64,000 nucleotides of DNA from Gorsachius magnificus (Eukaryota > Chordata > Aves > Pelecaniformes > Ardeidae). The notes below the pieces were generated by a model, which worked only from the letters and a program-made list of their open reading frames with translations, was not told where the DNA came from and made no database searches. Where the stretch lies: contig CM067081.1 in NCBI GenBank assembly GCA_034008185.1, forward strand, positions 682,001-746,000. Reading direction: 5' to 3'. A program made the translations under genes and the position numbers. Shown here piece by piece: positions 11,505 through 22,138 of this stretch. How positions within the stretch are numbered: the stretch's first letter is position 1; every line of letters begins with the position of its first letter.

Positions 11505-11780
11505 ACAGAATCACACGCAGAATCCCAGCCCGGCCGGGGTTGGCAGGGCCCTCCGGGGGTCACCCAGTGCCACCCCCCTGCTCAAGCAGGCTGAGGATCC
11601 CCTCCCTCGGCCTGCTGGCCACGCTCCTCCGGAGGTGGCCCAGGGCACTCTTGGCCTCCTCTGCTTGTGTTGTCCCTCCCCGCGGGCAGGACTTTGCACC
11701 TGTGCAACTCCGGGAGGTTCCTGCTGGCCCATTTCCCCAGCCCAGCCAGGCCCCTCTGGACACCAGCACACCCACCGGGG
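11505..11780 (-). mobile_element. CR1-like 3' fragment
   Basis: CACAGAATCACACGCAGAATC followed by a CCAGCCCGGCCGGGGTTGG block looks like the reverse of a CR1 tail. The same fragment, about 13.8 kb away at 25285-25560, precedes the second fusion gene. Confidence 0.65.
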
Positions 11781-11913
11781 TACCAGCCACCCCCAGCCCC
11801 CAGTGCTGTGGGTGCCAGCGGTGCCCGGTGCCAGCCTGTCCCTGCTGGGGCCGACCCACACCCCCAGCCACGGGATGGGTGCATGAACCACGGCACCAGG
11901 GGCAGAGAAAATA

Positions 11914-11919
11914 TTTATT
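11914..11919 (-). terminator. Gene X copy B polyadenylation signal
   Basis: AATAAA on the minus strand, about 370 bp past the copy B stop and identical in context to copy A. Confidence 0.65.
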
Positions 11920-12284
11920 TCCGATTCCCGTCCTCGCAGGCCCCAGCCCCCCTAGGATGAGGGAAACTCCTTGCTCCCGTGGGACCAGCACTGCCACCAC
12001 GGGGGCTTGCGGAAGCGGGGGCGCTGGGGCTGGCAGTGGCGTCTCCAGCAGCCCTTGAGGTAGCGCCAGAGCCGGGCGCAGCCCTCCCCAGGATCCGTCG
12101 ATGGGACAGAGCCCTGGGGCTGCCCGGCCACGTGCCCTGCCCGGGGGCACCCGCTGCTGGGGACTGGGCCCTGCCGGGGGGCTCCTGCCCCGAGCTGTGG
12201 GGCTGCTCCGGCCCAGCCCCATGGAGCTGCTCCTGCCTGGCCCCATGGCGCTGCTGCTTTCCTGCTCCATGGGGCTGCTGCTCT

Positions 12285-13827
12285 TCAGTTCTGTGGAGCT
12301 GCTCCTGCCCCGCTCCGTGGGGCTGCTCCTGCCCAATGCAGGGGGGCTGCTTGTTCCTGGTCCCCAGTTCTTGCCAATGTCCTCAACCATGTCCTCATCG
12401 GCCAGGTCTTTCTCCACCCACGGCAGATCGGCTCCCAGGCCCTGGGGCCATGCTGTGGCCCCCGGCAGCTCCAGCTCCTCTTGTCCCCCGGGTTTTGCCC
12501 GGGCACTGCCTCGTTGTCCCGGATGACCTGGATCAGCTCCTGGATGAGGTGGTCCTTGGAGGGTGCCATGGCTGGGGGGGTGCTGGGGGGCGTCTCCGTG
12601 CCCACAGGGTCCTGCACCCGCTCCCTGCCCCCCAGTGACAGCAGCTCTGCCTCCGTCCCCGCTGGCAGATTCAGAGCAGGAGGAGGAGTCAGAGGAGGAG
12701 GAGGATGGGGAGGGAGCAGGTTCCCCCACACTGCTTGCCAGTGGGCCAGTGCCTCCTTCAGAATCTGGCAGCGCTGCTCGGTCACTGCCTGGCTGTCCCG
12801 GATGGCGCGGATGAGCTCCTGGATGAGCTGGTCCATGGAGGTGGCCACGGCTGGGGGGACGGTGGGGGGCGTCTCCGTGCCCACAGGGCCCTGCACCCGC
12901 TCCCTGCCCCCCAGTGACAGCAGCTCTGCCCCCGTCCCCGCCGGCAGCTCCAACGGGGGGAGGTCCCGGATCAGGGCTGGCCCTGGCTGCCCCGCTGGCC
13001 CCTTGGCAGCCTTGCAGGAGCTGGGGGGTCCCGGGCGGTTGAGCGCTGCCAGCTCCGCCATGGCCCCAGGCCAGGGCTCCGGGAAGGAGTAGAGGGAGCT
13101 GCTGGCTGACAGGGAGGCCAGGGAGCCCAGGGAGTCCATGGAGGCCAGCGGGGCCCACCGTGGTGGGTGCTCTGTGCTCGACACCTCCACGCTGGCCCTG
13201 CGGAGGAGGAGAGGGAAGAGCCCCCGCTGCAGCCCGGCCCCTCCAGCAGGGCCCGCGGGCAGCACCCCCTCCTCGGCCGGCGGGCAGGGCTGCCCAGCGC
13301 GGGCGGGGGCAGGCACGGGGTGCGGGTCTGGGGCAGGGCCTGGGGATCTCCCCCAGCACTCACCATATCCTCAGGGGCTGGCCGGGCTCCTCCACTCCTC
13401 CAGCCGCTGGCGGAGAAGCTGCCGAGGGAGGAGAGGGAGTGAGCGGCCGGCAGCCCCCGGCACAGCCCCGGGCCAGGGCTGCCCTGGGGTGCCGGCCGTT
13501 TGCAGGGCGCCGGGTGCCGGGGCCACTCACCGCTCGGCTCCTCCGTGCGGGATCGCTTCGTGCCCTTCCGAAGCTTCGGCTTCTTGCAACTCTTCTGCAG
13601 GATGACCAGGAGCTGGGTGAGATGGGAGCAGCGCCCGGCCCCACGCCGCAGACCCGTATGCCACCCCACCCCACGCCACGCCACGCCACGCCAGGGCGCA
13701 GTGCGGTGCAGCCGTCACCTACCCGGAGCCGCCATGCCCGCAGCACGACAGAGACCATGAAGAGCTGCAGCGTCAGCATCCCAAGCGGGAGCAGCTCAGC
13801 CGGGCTGGGGTTCTTGGATCGCCCCAT
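12285..13827 (-). CDS. Gene X copy B: shortened open copy
   Basis: Minus-strand exons are 13827-13723, 13612-13531, 13418-13364 and 13197-12285. They join in frame to 384 aa. Exons 1-3 look the same as copy A (anchor segment, KKPKLRKGTKR, then QPLRIW). Exon 4 keeps the first LIQELI unit and most of the second. After NEAV it has a deletion relative to A that removes the end of unit 2 and changes the frame (PGQNPGDKRSWSC). It ends at AAPQN before the polyadenylation signal. It is the only full gene X copy with an ordinary stop upstream of AATAAA. Whether it is expressed cannot be told from sequence. Confidence 0.55.
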
Positions 13828-14016
13828 GGCACCGGCTGCGGTGCGTCCACGGCGCTCTGGGTCACCAGCACAGGCCCGCGGGGCAGATCCCCGGCGCCCT
13901 CCTGGGTCCCCCGCAGCGAGGGGACCCCCGACACTGCTGGTGTGGCAGAGGTTGAGGCTGCAGCCTGCCCAGACGATGCCAGACTGCGGTGCCGGCTCCC
14001 GCGGGGCCCCCGTCCC

Positions 14017-14110
14017 CCCTTTATAGTGCGGCAGGGAGCGCCCCCCTTTGTGACACCATGGGGCAGGGAGCGCCCCCCTTTGTGACACCATGGGGCAGGC
14101 AGAGCCCCCC
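14017..14110 (-). promoter_or_regulatory. Gene X copy B promoter (TATA plus direct repeats)
   Basis: Reverse complement of the copy A promoter: a TATAAA equivalent in the CCCTTTATAGTGCGG context, then the repeated GTGACACCATGGGGCAGG units. Confidence 0.5.
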
Positions 14111-14589
14111 TCTGTGACAGCCGGGTGCCTCCTGTGCCCTTCCCCGGCTGGTACGGGCGAATGTGAGGGGCTCAGGAGGGGCTGGGACACCCCCCTGGCA
14201 ATCAGGGGTGGGAGCTGATGGAAGCCCACGGTCTGCAGGATGGGGGACCCTGGGGAGGATTCAGAGGGGGGGAGAAAGAGGAGGAGGAGGAGGAGGAGAA
14301 GGATTCAGAGGACAAGCCAGGGCCCGAGCGGCAGCTACGTTGGAAACCACCCCTCTGGTTTAGGCTCCTTGTCCCATCTGCCCCAGGCTTCTAGTCCTTG
14401 GGTTAACGAGTCCAATCAGTAAGTGTAGGTGTGTGAAATATTTAATAAGCCCAGGTGGATCGGCGGCCAGTACGCCACTAATTACCCCACTCAAAGTCAG
14501 GCTGGGAGCCCAAGACCATCACGTGAGCTTCCTACACGTCTCTGAAATGCTACGGGCATGCAAACGATGTCACATAGGAACCCGTTGGT

Positions 14590-14755
14590 GCCTGGGGCGT
14601 CCCATTTGCCAGCCTCCAGTCATCTGGGACCTGCCCTGTTCTCCAGGACTGCTGGCAAGTGATGGAGAGGGGCTTGGCAAGCTCCTCTGCCAGCTCCCTC
14701 AGCGCTCTTGGGTGGATCCCAGCCGGCCCCATAGACTTGTGGACGTCCTGGGTGT
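14590..14755 (-). mobile_element. CR1 reverse-transcriptase fragment
   Basis: The minus-strand translation reads HPRALRELAEELAKPLS and QQSWRTGQVPDDWRLAN, a CR1 RT segment matching the element at about 10.1-10.2 kb. It begins exactly where homology between the 5' flanks of copies A and B ends. It is repeated at 23750-23915 upstream of copy C. Confidence 0.8.
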
Positions 14756-14770
14756 TGTGGGAGCAAGTCC

Positions 14771-14985
14771 AGGATCTGCAGGTGTGGTGGATCAGTATGG
14801 ATCTGCAGGTGTGGTGGATCAGTATAGAATCTGCAGGTGTGGTGGATAAGTATGGATCTGCAGGTGTGGTGGATAAGTATGGATCTGCAGGTGTGGTGGA
14901 TCAGTATAGAATCTGCAGGTGTGCGGATAAGTATAGGATCTGCAGGTGTGGTGGATAAGTCCAGGATCTGCAGGTGTGGTGGCTG
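14771..14985 (+). repeat. 27-28 bp minisatellite
   Basis: About eight head-to-tail units of GGATCTGCAGGTGTGGTGG followed by ATCAGTAT or ATAAGTAT. The array is repeated at 23931-24145 with the same unit order. A further half unit lies beyond the LTR at about 15494-15510, so the LTR probably landed inside the array. Confidence 0.9.
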
Positions 14986-14988
14986 AGC

Positions 14989-15486
14989 TGTAGTGAAAAG
15001 GGGATCCTAGTAGAGAAGATGTTGCTTAAAGCCGTGCTCACTCTTGTCTATTGTACAAGCTCTTGATAAGAACCGAGAAGTTGCCTTGAGAACCAGCTAA
15101 AACCGACCCTGTAGTTTGGACAAGAGCCAGGGAGCAACTGAGTCTGCGCAAGAACAAGGGGTTACTAGCGGTGATGAAGAGGAGTCATTGGCCTTCATCC
15201 CCCACGACCCCCATGACCACCACCAGGAGACACTGCGCAAGCGCAGTCGGGAGGAGTTTATGGAAACGACTTCTTGGGGCTAATTTTAATAGGAAGCGGG
15301 GACAAGTCATGCATATGTATAGGCGTATTTGGGAATCTTATGTATATGTAACACTTTGTAGTATAACTTCAAGGCAAGCTACCACACACACGTGCACGAC
15401 TTTGGTGGGACTACCCCCCGTGCTGCCCAGCGCTGAATAAACATACCTACTGTACAGTCTTACAGATTGGGGAGGCTGTTTCTGCA
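14989..15486 (+). mobile_element. Probable solo LTR
   Basis: A roughly 500-bp, relatively AT-rich island that starts TGTAGTGAAAAGG and ends GGCTGTTTCTGCA, with AATAAA at 15436-15441 about 45 bp from the end. Size, TG/CA ends and the late polyadenylation signal suggest an ERV LTR. I could not identify a target-site duplication and did not recognise the family. An equally long copy lies at about 24149-24646. Confidence 0.5.
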
Positions 15487-15599
15487 CGTCAGTAGGATCT
15501 GCAGGTGTGGAGACTTTGTTTTGGGACCCATGAGAAAAGGGATAAACAGCAACGGGATCGCTCTGATGGTGCTTGCGCAGGAACACGGGGTCTGTGCCT

Positions 15600-15750
15600 T
15601 CTCTGCCCCACGCCTGCAGTGCCACTCCAGGGGGCACAGCAGGTCGAAGAGTGCTTCCTCCGGGGTGACGGGGGTTTATTCCCCTCACCGGCCCCGCCTT
15701 CGGGCTCGGGGGGCCGAGTACCCGGGGGATAACTCGTGGGGCCACTCAGG
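15600..15750 (-). mobile_element. CR1 fragment
   Basis: Reverse complement of the CR1 segment at about 9.96-10.08 kb (GAGTTATCC...CTCGGCCCCCC, and GTAGTCTTCGACCTGCTGTGCC in diverged form). Also present at about 24760-24910. Confidence 0.7.
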
Positions 15751-15757
15751 CCTGAGG

Positions 15758-16372
15758 CAACATTCCTTCTGGCAAGGGCCTCGGGGCGAGTGGCAACCAC
15801 TGCTCGGCCCTCTGCTGGGACGTCGATGGCCGCTACTCGAGTGCCCCTCAGAGCCGGGGGGGGCTGCGCCCTGCCCGCGCCAACTGCCCGCGCCAACTGC
15901 CGCGCCACGCGCTGCCTGCCGCGCTCCGGGCCGCTCGCGCTGCCTGGGGGCCGCTCCTGGCCGTGCGGGGACGGCCCCGCGCTGGGCCAGAGCTGCCGCT
16001 CGTCAGGAGCCCGCTCCTTCCCGCCCTGCGTGTGGGGGGGTCGGGGTCCCCTCTCTCGCCCTGGGCTCTCTCGCCTTTGGCCGCCGCGGTTTTGCCGCCT
16101 TAGGAAGGGTCCCTCGGCTCCAGAGCCCTCCGCCTCGGTGTCTTTGCTGAAATGGCGGGTGCACCGGCTTTTAAACTGCCGCCCTCCCGCCTGACGCCCC
16201 CCCGCTGGGCCAGAGCCGCCGCTCGTCAGGAGCCCGCTCCTTCCCGCCCTGCGTGTGGGGGGGTCGGCGTCCCCTCTCGCCCTGGGCTCTTTTGCCGCCG
16301 CGGTTTTGCCGCTTGAGGAAGGGTCCCTCGGCGCAATCCTCTGCTCCAGAGCCCTTCACCTCAGTGGCTTCC
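15758..16372 (+). repeat. GC-rich junction unit, copy 2, with partial internal duplication
   Basis: 15758-16100 matches the unit at 11161. Its last part, from CTGGGCCAGAGC through TTTTGCCGC and GAAGGGTCCCTCGG, is repeated again at 16205-16372. Confidence 0.65.
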
Positions 16373-16394
16373 GAATGGGCTGGGAGAGCTGGGT

Positions 16395-16545
16395 TAGACT
16401 CATAGAATCGCTTTGCTTGGAAAAGCCCTTTAACATCATCAAGTCCAACCGTTAACCTAACCCTGCCATCCCACCACTAAACCCTGTCCCTCAGCACCTC
16501 GTCTGCCCTTCTTTTAAATACCCCCAGGGATGGGGACTCGATCAC
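16395..16545 (-). mobile_element. CR1 3'-end fragment
   Basis: The plus strand shows TCATAGAATCGCTTTGC and GGAAAAGCCCTTTAACATC, the reverse of a CR1 tail. Confidence 0.8.
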
Positions 16546-16922
16546 CTCAGCCTGGAGCACAGGAGGCTCAGGGGGGATCTCATCCCCACGTCCCAGTGCC
16601 TCAGGGGTGGCTACAGGAAAGATGGAGACTCCCTTGTCACAGGGAGTCCCATGGAGGGAACTCCCCAAGGGGGAATGGGTACAAGTTGATCCTGACAAGA
16701 TTCCAACTGGGCATGAGAGGGAAATGTTTCCCCATGAGAAGAGTCACCCATGGGAATGATCTCCCCAGGGGAGGGGGTGACTCTGCCACATCGGGCACTG
16801 TCAAGCCTCAGCTGGAGGGGGTGCTGGGCCATCTTGTCTGGACTGGGCTCTTGCCCAGAGAGGTTGGGCCAGGTGATCCTGGAGGTGCCTTCCAGCCTGG
16901 GATTCCATGACTCTGTGGTTCT
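16546..16922 (+). mobile_element. CR1 3'-end fragment, opposite orientation to its neighbour
   Basis: Runs through CAGCCTGGAGCACAGGAGG to the tail TTCCAGCCTGGGATTCCATG. It lies back to back with the preceding CR1 piece. Confidence 0.75.
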
Positions 16923-16954
16923 CAAGTTGTCTTTGCCTCTCCTTTTAGCAGTCA

Positions 16955-17166
16955 GAGGCACGGGGTGTGGGTCTGGGGCAGGGCCTGGGGATCTCCCCCA
17001 GCACTCACCATATCCTCAGGGGCTGGCCGGGCTCCTCCACTCCTCCAGCCGCTGGCGGAGAAGCTGCCGAGGGAGGAGAGGGAGTGAGCGGCCGGCAGCC
17101 CCCGGCACAGCCCCGGGCCAGGGCTGCCCTGGGGTGCTGGCCGTTTGCAGGGCGCTGGGTGCCGGG
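16955..17166 (-). pseudogene. Orphan exon 3 of gene X with flanking intron
   Basis: This matches 13.32-13.53 kb of copy B: end of intron 3, exon 3 (17063-17009) with intact GT and AG borders, and intron 2. No other gene X exons are beside it, and CR1 sequence starts directly after it. Confidence 0.8.
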
Positions 17167-17167
17167 G

Positions 17168-17400
17168 CTCTGACCTGGGCCCCAGGGAGGCAGCAGACTT
17201 CGTGTGGGGTGGGACCGGTCGGCATATTGGGCCCTCCATTCCCTTCAGAAGGGAATCACCTACAACAATTGCCCTCCTTTTCTTCTTAACAGAGGCAGTC
17301 CTGACACGTAGGGGTGACCCACTCTCCATAGCTAACCCCCCGGATGGACCTTCATCCATGTCCTCATTTACATGGCCTGCAAGTTCCAGAGCCCCACATC
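17168..17400 (-). mobile_element. CR1 5'-region fragment
   Basis: Reverse complement of 8.09-8.31 kb, including the minus-strand reading KKKRRAIVVGDSLLKGMEG. It points away from the CR1 copy that follows. Confidence 0.8.
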
Positions 17401-17539
17401 TGTTATGTGAGGGCAGCTGGGAAAGTGAGGGAGGCCGGGAGGGGATTCACCTCCTGCCCCAAGCAGAGACCTGTTTCTATTCCCCACCAATTCTCCTCAC
17501 CCCTCCCGAGTTGATGGATGGCACGAAGGGGACCGGGAG

Positions 17540-19138
17540 GGCAAAACGCCTCCTGCTGTAAGAGAAGATCAGGTTCGTGACCACCTGAGGAACCTGAACG
17601 CACATAAGTCCATGGGACCTTATGAGGTGCATCCCAGAGTCCTGAGGGAATTGGCCGATGTAGTCGCCAAGCCACTCTCCATGATATTTGAAAAGTCATG
17701 GCCGTCAGGTGAAGTCCCTGGTGACTGGAAGAAGGGAAACGTTGTGCCCATTTTCAAAAAGGGTAGAAAGGAAGACCCTGGGAACTACTGACCTGTCAGC
17801 CTCACCTCTGTGCCTGGGAAGATCATGGAACAGATCCTCCTAGAAGCTATGCCAAAGCACATGGAGGCCAGGGAGGTAATTCGAGACAGCCAGCAGGGCT
17901 TCACCAAGGGCAAGTCCTGCCTGACGAACCTAGTGGCTTTCTATGATGGTGTGACAGCATCAGTGGACATGGGAAAACCAATGGACGTCATCTATCTGGA
18001 CTTCTGCAAAGCCTTTGACACGGTCCCCCACAACATCCTTCTCTCTAAATTGGAGGGCTATGGATTTGATGGGTGGACTGTTGGGTGGATAAGGAACTGG
18101 CTGGATGGTCGCATCCAGAGGGTAGTGGTCAATGGCTCGATGTCCAGATGGAGACCGGTGACGAGTGGTGTCCCTCAGGGGTCCGTACTGGGGCTGGTGC
18201 TGTTTAATATCTTCATCAGTGACACAGACAGCGAGGTCGAGCGCACCCTCAGCCAGTTTGGAGATGACCCCGAGCTGGGTGGTGCGGTTGACACGCCAGA
18301 AGGACAGGATGTCACCCAGAGGGACTGTGACAGGCTGGAGAGGTGGGGGCATGTGAACCTCGTGGGGTTCAACAAGGCCAAGTGCAAGGTCCTGCCCCTG
18401 GGTGGGGGCAACCCCCAGTATCAGTACAGGGGGAAGAAGGTGGGGCAGCCCGCCCAGGGGACGGGGGTGGGGGGGGGGAAAAGCTGGCCAGAGCGGCCAT
18501 GGGCGCTGGCAGCCCAGAAGCCAACCCTGCCCTGGGCTGCATCCCCAGCAGCGTGGCCAGCAGGGCGAGGGAGGGGATTGTGCCCCTCTGCTCTGCTCTG
18601 GGGAGACCTCCCCTGGAGCCCTGCGTCCAGCTCGGGAGCCCTCAGCACCAGGAGGACATGGACCTGTTGGAGCGGGGCCAGGGGAGGGCTACTAAAATGC
18701 TCCGAGGGCTGGAGCCCCTCTGCTCTGAGGCCAGGCTGGGAGAGTTGGGGGTGCTCAGCCTGGAGCAGAGGAGGCTGCGGGCAGAGCTGAGTGCGGCCGC
18801 TCAGGGCTTCAAGGGGGCCCAGAGGAAAGGGGGGGACAAGCTTTTTAGTAGGGCCAGCTGGGACAGGACAAGGGGGGAGGCTTTAAACTGAAGCAGGGTA
18901 GGTTTAGACTGGATCTAAGGCAGAAATTCTTTCCAGGGAGGGTGGTGAAACCCTGGCAGGGGTTGCCCAGAGAGGGGGTGGAGGCCCCATCCCTGGGACC
19001 ATTCCAGGCCAGGTTGGCGGGGCTGTGAGCAACCTGATGTGGTTCAAGGTGTCCCTGCTCCTGCAGGGGGGTTGGGCTGGGTGACCTCTGGGGGTCCCTT
19101 CCCACCCAAACCATTCGATGATTCTATGATTCTATGAT
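17540..19138 (+). mobile_element. CR1 LINE 3' half, degenerate
   Basis: Reverse transcriptase reads [13 protein letters not shown], then an in-frame TGA near 17790, then [26 protein letters not shown] (about 18.0 kb) and [10 protein letters not shown]. The catalytic box is altered (FGDDPELG). The 3' end is intact, with short CATAGAATC-type repeats at 19115-19138. A close relative lies at 40.8-42.0 kb. Confidence 0.9.
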
Positions 19139-19519
19139 CATCTCTTGGGTCCGCTCCTTCTGCTTGGTGGCAAGAGGGTGGGGGATCCTCTGCTTCTTGT
19201 GGAGCCTCCATCTGCTGCCTTGGCCTGAGGGATGGAGAACGTGGCGCCACCAGTCTGTCTCCCTCTCACACTCCCTAATGCTCCTTAACCTTTCCACGTC
19301 CCCTATCAGCTCTGCCACCAGACAGACAGATCATCCACCTGGTCACGCCAGAGACAGCCGTTGTCCTTACCGCCCTCTGGTAGGAGCAACAGGCTCAGGC
19401 ACTCCCTGCAGCCTCAGACCTGGACAGCCGCCTGTGTCTGTTGGTGTGGGGGCTCCGTCTGGGGTGCCACGTTCTTTCTGGCAATGGCTTTAGGGCGAGT
19501 GGCAACCATTGCTTGGCCC
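19139..19519. other. Spacer before the first fusion gene
   Basis: No gene seen. From about 19465 it holds a diverged start of the GC-rich junction unit (TTCTTTCTGGCAATGGC...GGCGAGTGGCAACCATTGC). That unit cuts off the 3' end of the first fusion gene. Confidence 0.55.
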
Positions 19520-20446
19520 TCACCTGGGACCTTGATGGCCACTACTTGAGTGACCCTCAGAGCCAGGAGGGGGGCGGCTCCTGCCTGATGCAGTGGGACT
19601 GGACCTGCCCAGCCCCATGGCGCTGCTGCTTTCTTGTGCCATGGGGCTGCTCCTCTTCACTACTGTGGGGCTGCTCCTGCCCAGCTCCATGGGGCTGCTC
19701 CTGCCCAATGCAGGGGGGCTGCTCCTGCCCAATGCGGGGGGGCTGCTTGTTCCTGGTCCCAGGTCCTTGCCAATGTCCTCAAACCATGTCCTTGTGTGTG
19801 GCCAGCTCTGCTTCCACCCACGGCAGCTCAGCTCCCAGGCCCTGGGGCCATGCTCTGGCCCCCAGCAGCCCCAACTCCTCTTGTCCCTCCATGCTGGTGG
19901 GGGGGAAGGTGGGGTTCCTCGGGGGGTCCCACCGCAGGCTCCCCCACTGACCCCCGGCTCTGCTTGCCAGTGGGCCAGTGCCACCTGCAGAATCTTGCAG
20001 CGCTGCTCGGTCACTGCCTGGCTGTCCCGGATGGCGCGGATGAGCTCCTGGATGAGTTGGTCCATGGAGGTGGCCACGGCTGGGGGGACGGTGGGGGGCG
20101 TCTCCGTGCCCACAGGGCCCTGCACCCGCTCCCTGCCGCCCAGTGACAGCAGCTCTGCCTCCGTCCCCGCCGGCAGCTCCAACGGGGGGAGGTCCCGGAT
20201 CAGGGCTGGCCCTGGCTGCCCCGCTGGCCCCTTGGCAGCCTTGCAGGAGCTGGGGGGTCTCAGGCTGCTGAGTGCCTCCAGCTCCTCCTCCATCATGCAG
20301 CTGCAGCCCCGGTACTGGTCATCGAAGGCGGTGGGGGCCATGTCCAGCACCACCTCCTTGATGTGGCCGAGGTCTCGCTGGCGCGGGGGGCTGCTGGCAG
20401 CCAGGGTCTGGGCCAGCAGCACCAAGCCCAGCACCAGATGCTCCAT
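19520..20446 (-). CDS. ART/gene X fusion 1: secreted chimeric protein, candidate
   Basis: One open frame from ATG 20446 to a stop at 19520 (308 aa). Residues 1-59 are the ART N-terminus: signal peptide MEHLVLGLVLLAQTLAASS, then VVLDMAPTAFDDQYRGC. From residue 60 it becomes the exon 4 region of gene X (RPPSSCKAAKGPAGQ, SLGGRERVQ, VGTETPPTVPP, LIQELIRAIRD), followed by 8-codon tandem units. It lacks the ART catalytic core and the gene X membrane anchor, so it would be secreted if made. Only one LIQELI unit is present, a hybrid of units 1 and 2. The ART leader upstream of the ATG is kept. The gene X C-terminus and polyadenylation signal are missing, cut off by the junction unit. It may be a pseudogene. 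Confidence 0.5.
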   Translation of the reverse strand: MEHLVLGLVLLAQTLAASSPPRQRDLGHIKEVVLDMAPTAFDDQYRGCSCMMEEELEALSSLRPPSSCKAAKGPAGQPGPALIRDLPPLELPAGTEAELLSLGGRERVQGPVGTETPPTVPPAVATSMDQLIQELIRAIRDSQAVTEQRCKILQVALAHWQAEPGVSGGACGGTPRGTPPSPPPAWRDKRSWGCWGPEHGPRAWELSCRGWKQSWPHTRTWFEDIGKDLGPGTSSPPALGRSSPPALGRSSPMELGRSSPTVVKRSSPMAQESSSAMGLGRSSPTASGRSRPPPGSEGHSSSGHQGPR

Positions 20447-20649
20447 GGTGGGCAGAGCCTCCCCGAGGGAAGCCCCGGGCTGCTGCGGTGCGGCGGGTAG
20501 GGAAGCAGCCGGTTCCTCTTTGAGCGGCTGGGGAGGTGGGGAGCGAGAGCAGGGTGAGCTCAGGGAGGGCAGCGGGGGCTGCGGGGAGAAGCAGGACAGG
20601 CTGGGGGACAGCACCCGACTCACGATGGGCGAAGGCAGCACGGCCGGGG

Positions 20650-20934
20650 ACAACCCAGACGCCGCCTGCTCTGGGCCGAGGAAACGTCCCCGTCGTGGTG
20701 CTTACAGACACGGGGACAGACAGAGGTGACAGAGCCTGGGGGAGCTTGGAGCCCTCCCCGCTCCCCGCATGCTCCCTGGCCACTGCCTGGAGGCATCGCC
20801 TGGCTCGGCCGCTGCCAGCAACCGCTCGGGCACCTCGTGGGGCCTTGGGGCTTTACGGCCCTTCACGAATTAAGGGGCCTTAATTAACCCACGGGATGGG
20901 TGCATGAACCACGGCACCAGGGGCAGAGAAAATA
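20650..20934 (-). other. Intergenic link between gene X copy C and fusion 1
   Basis: Inverted match to the copy A 3' flank (about 7.53-7.79 kb). It shows the order gene X then ART on one strand, the arrangement from which fusion could arise. Confidence 0.55.
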
Positions 20935-20940
20935 TTTATT
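20935..20940 (-). terminator. Gene X copy C polyadenylation signal
   Basis: AATAAA on the minus strand in the same context as copy A. Confidence 0.6.
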
Positions 20941-21164
20941 TCCGATTCCCGTCCTCGCAGGCCCCAGCCCCCCTAGGATGAGGGAAACTCCTTGCTCCCG
21001 TGGGACCAGCACTGCCACCACGGGGGCTTGCGGAAGCGGGGGCGCTGGGGCTGGCAGTGGCGTCTCCAGCAGCCCTTGAGGTAGCGCCAGAGCCGGGCGC
21101 AGCCCTCCCACAGGATCCGTCCGATGGGACAGAGCCCTGGCGCTGCTGCTTTCCTGCTCCATGG

Positions 21165-21415
21165 GGCTGCTGCTCTTCAGTTCTGTGGAGCTGCTCCTGC
21201 CCCGCTCCGTGGGGCTGCTCCTGCCCAATGCGGGGGGCTGCTCCTGTCCAGCTCTGCGGGGGTGCTCCTGCCCCGCTCCGTGGGGCTGCTCCTGCCCAAT
21301 GCGGGGGGGCTGCTCCTGTCCAGCTCTGCGGGGGTGCTCCTGCCCAATGCGGGGGGGCTGCTCCTGCCCAATGCAGGGGGGCTGCTCCTGCCCAATGCAG
21401 GGGGGCTGCTTGTTC
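21165..21415 (-). repeat. 24-bp tandem repeat of gene X copy C
   Basis: About nine units of the same 24-bp repeat as copy A, including CAGAGCTGGACAGGAGCAG variants. It is longer than the array in copy B (about 12.22-12.35 kb). Confidence 0.75.
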
Positions 21416-22138
21416 CTGGTCCCCAGTTCTTGCCAATGTCCTCAACCATGTCCTCATCGGCCAGGTCTTTCTCCACCCACGGCAGATCGGCTCCCAGGCC
21501 CTGGGGCCATGCTGTGGCCCCCGGCAGCTCCAGCTCCTCTTGTCCCTCCATGCTGGTGGGGGGGATGGTGGGGTTCCCGGGGGTGGTCCCACCGCAGGCT
21601 CCCCCGCCGAACCCTGGCTCTGCTTGCCGCTGGGCCAGTGCCACCTGCAGAATCTTGCAGCTCTGCTCGGTCACTGCCTCGTTGTCCCGGATGACCTGGA
21701 TCAGCTCCTGGATGAGGTGGTCCTTGGAGGGTGCCATGGCTGGGGGGGTGCTGGGGGGCGTCTCCGTGCCCACAGGGTCCTGCACCCGCTCCCTGCCCCC
21801 CAGTGACAGCAGCTCTGCCTCCGTCCCCGCTGGCAGATTCAGAGCAGGAGGAGGAGTCAGAGGAGGAGGAGGATGGGGAGGGAGCAGGTTCCCCCACACT
21901 GCTTGCCAGTGGGCCAGTGCCTCCTTCAGAATCTGGCAGCGCTGCTCGGTCACTGCCTGGCTGTCCCGGATGGCGCGGATGAGCTCCTGGATGAGCTGGT
22001 CCATGGAGGTGGCCACGGCTGGGGGGACGGTGGGGGGCGTCTCCGTGCCCACAGGGCCCTGCACCCGCTCCCTGCCCCCCAGTGACAGCAGCTCTGCCCC
22101 CGTCCCCGCCGGCAGCTCCAACGGGGGGAGGTCCCGGA

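Noticed and set aside
14771..14985. CRISPR-like array
   Set aside because: Head-to-tail units without unique spacers, in a vertebrate genome. This is a minisatellite.
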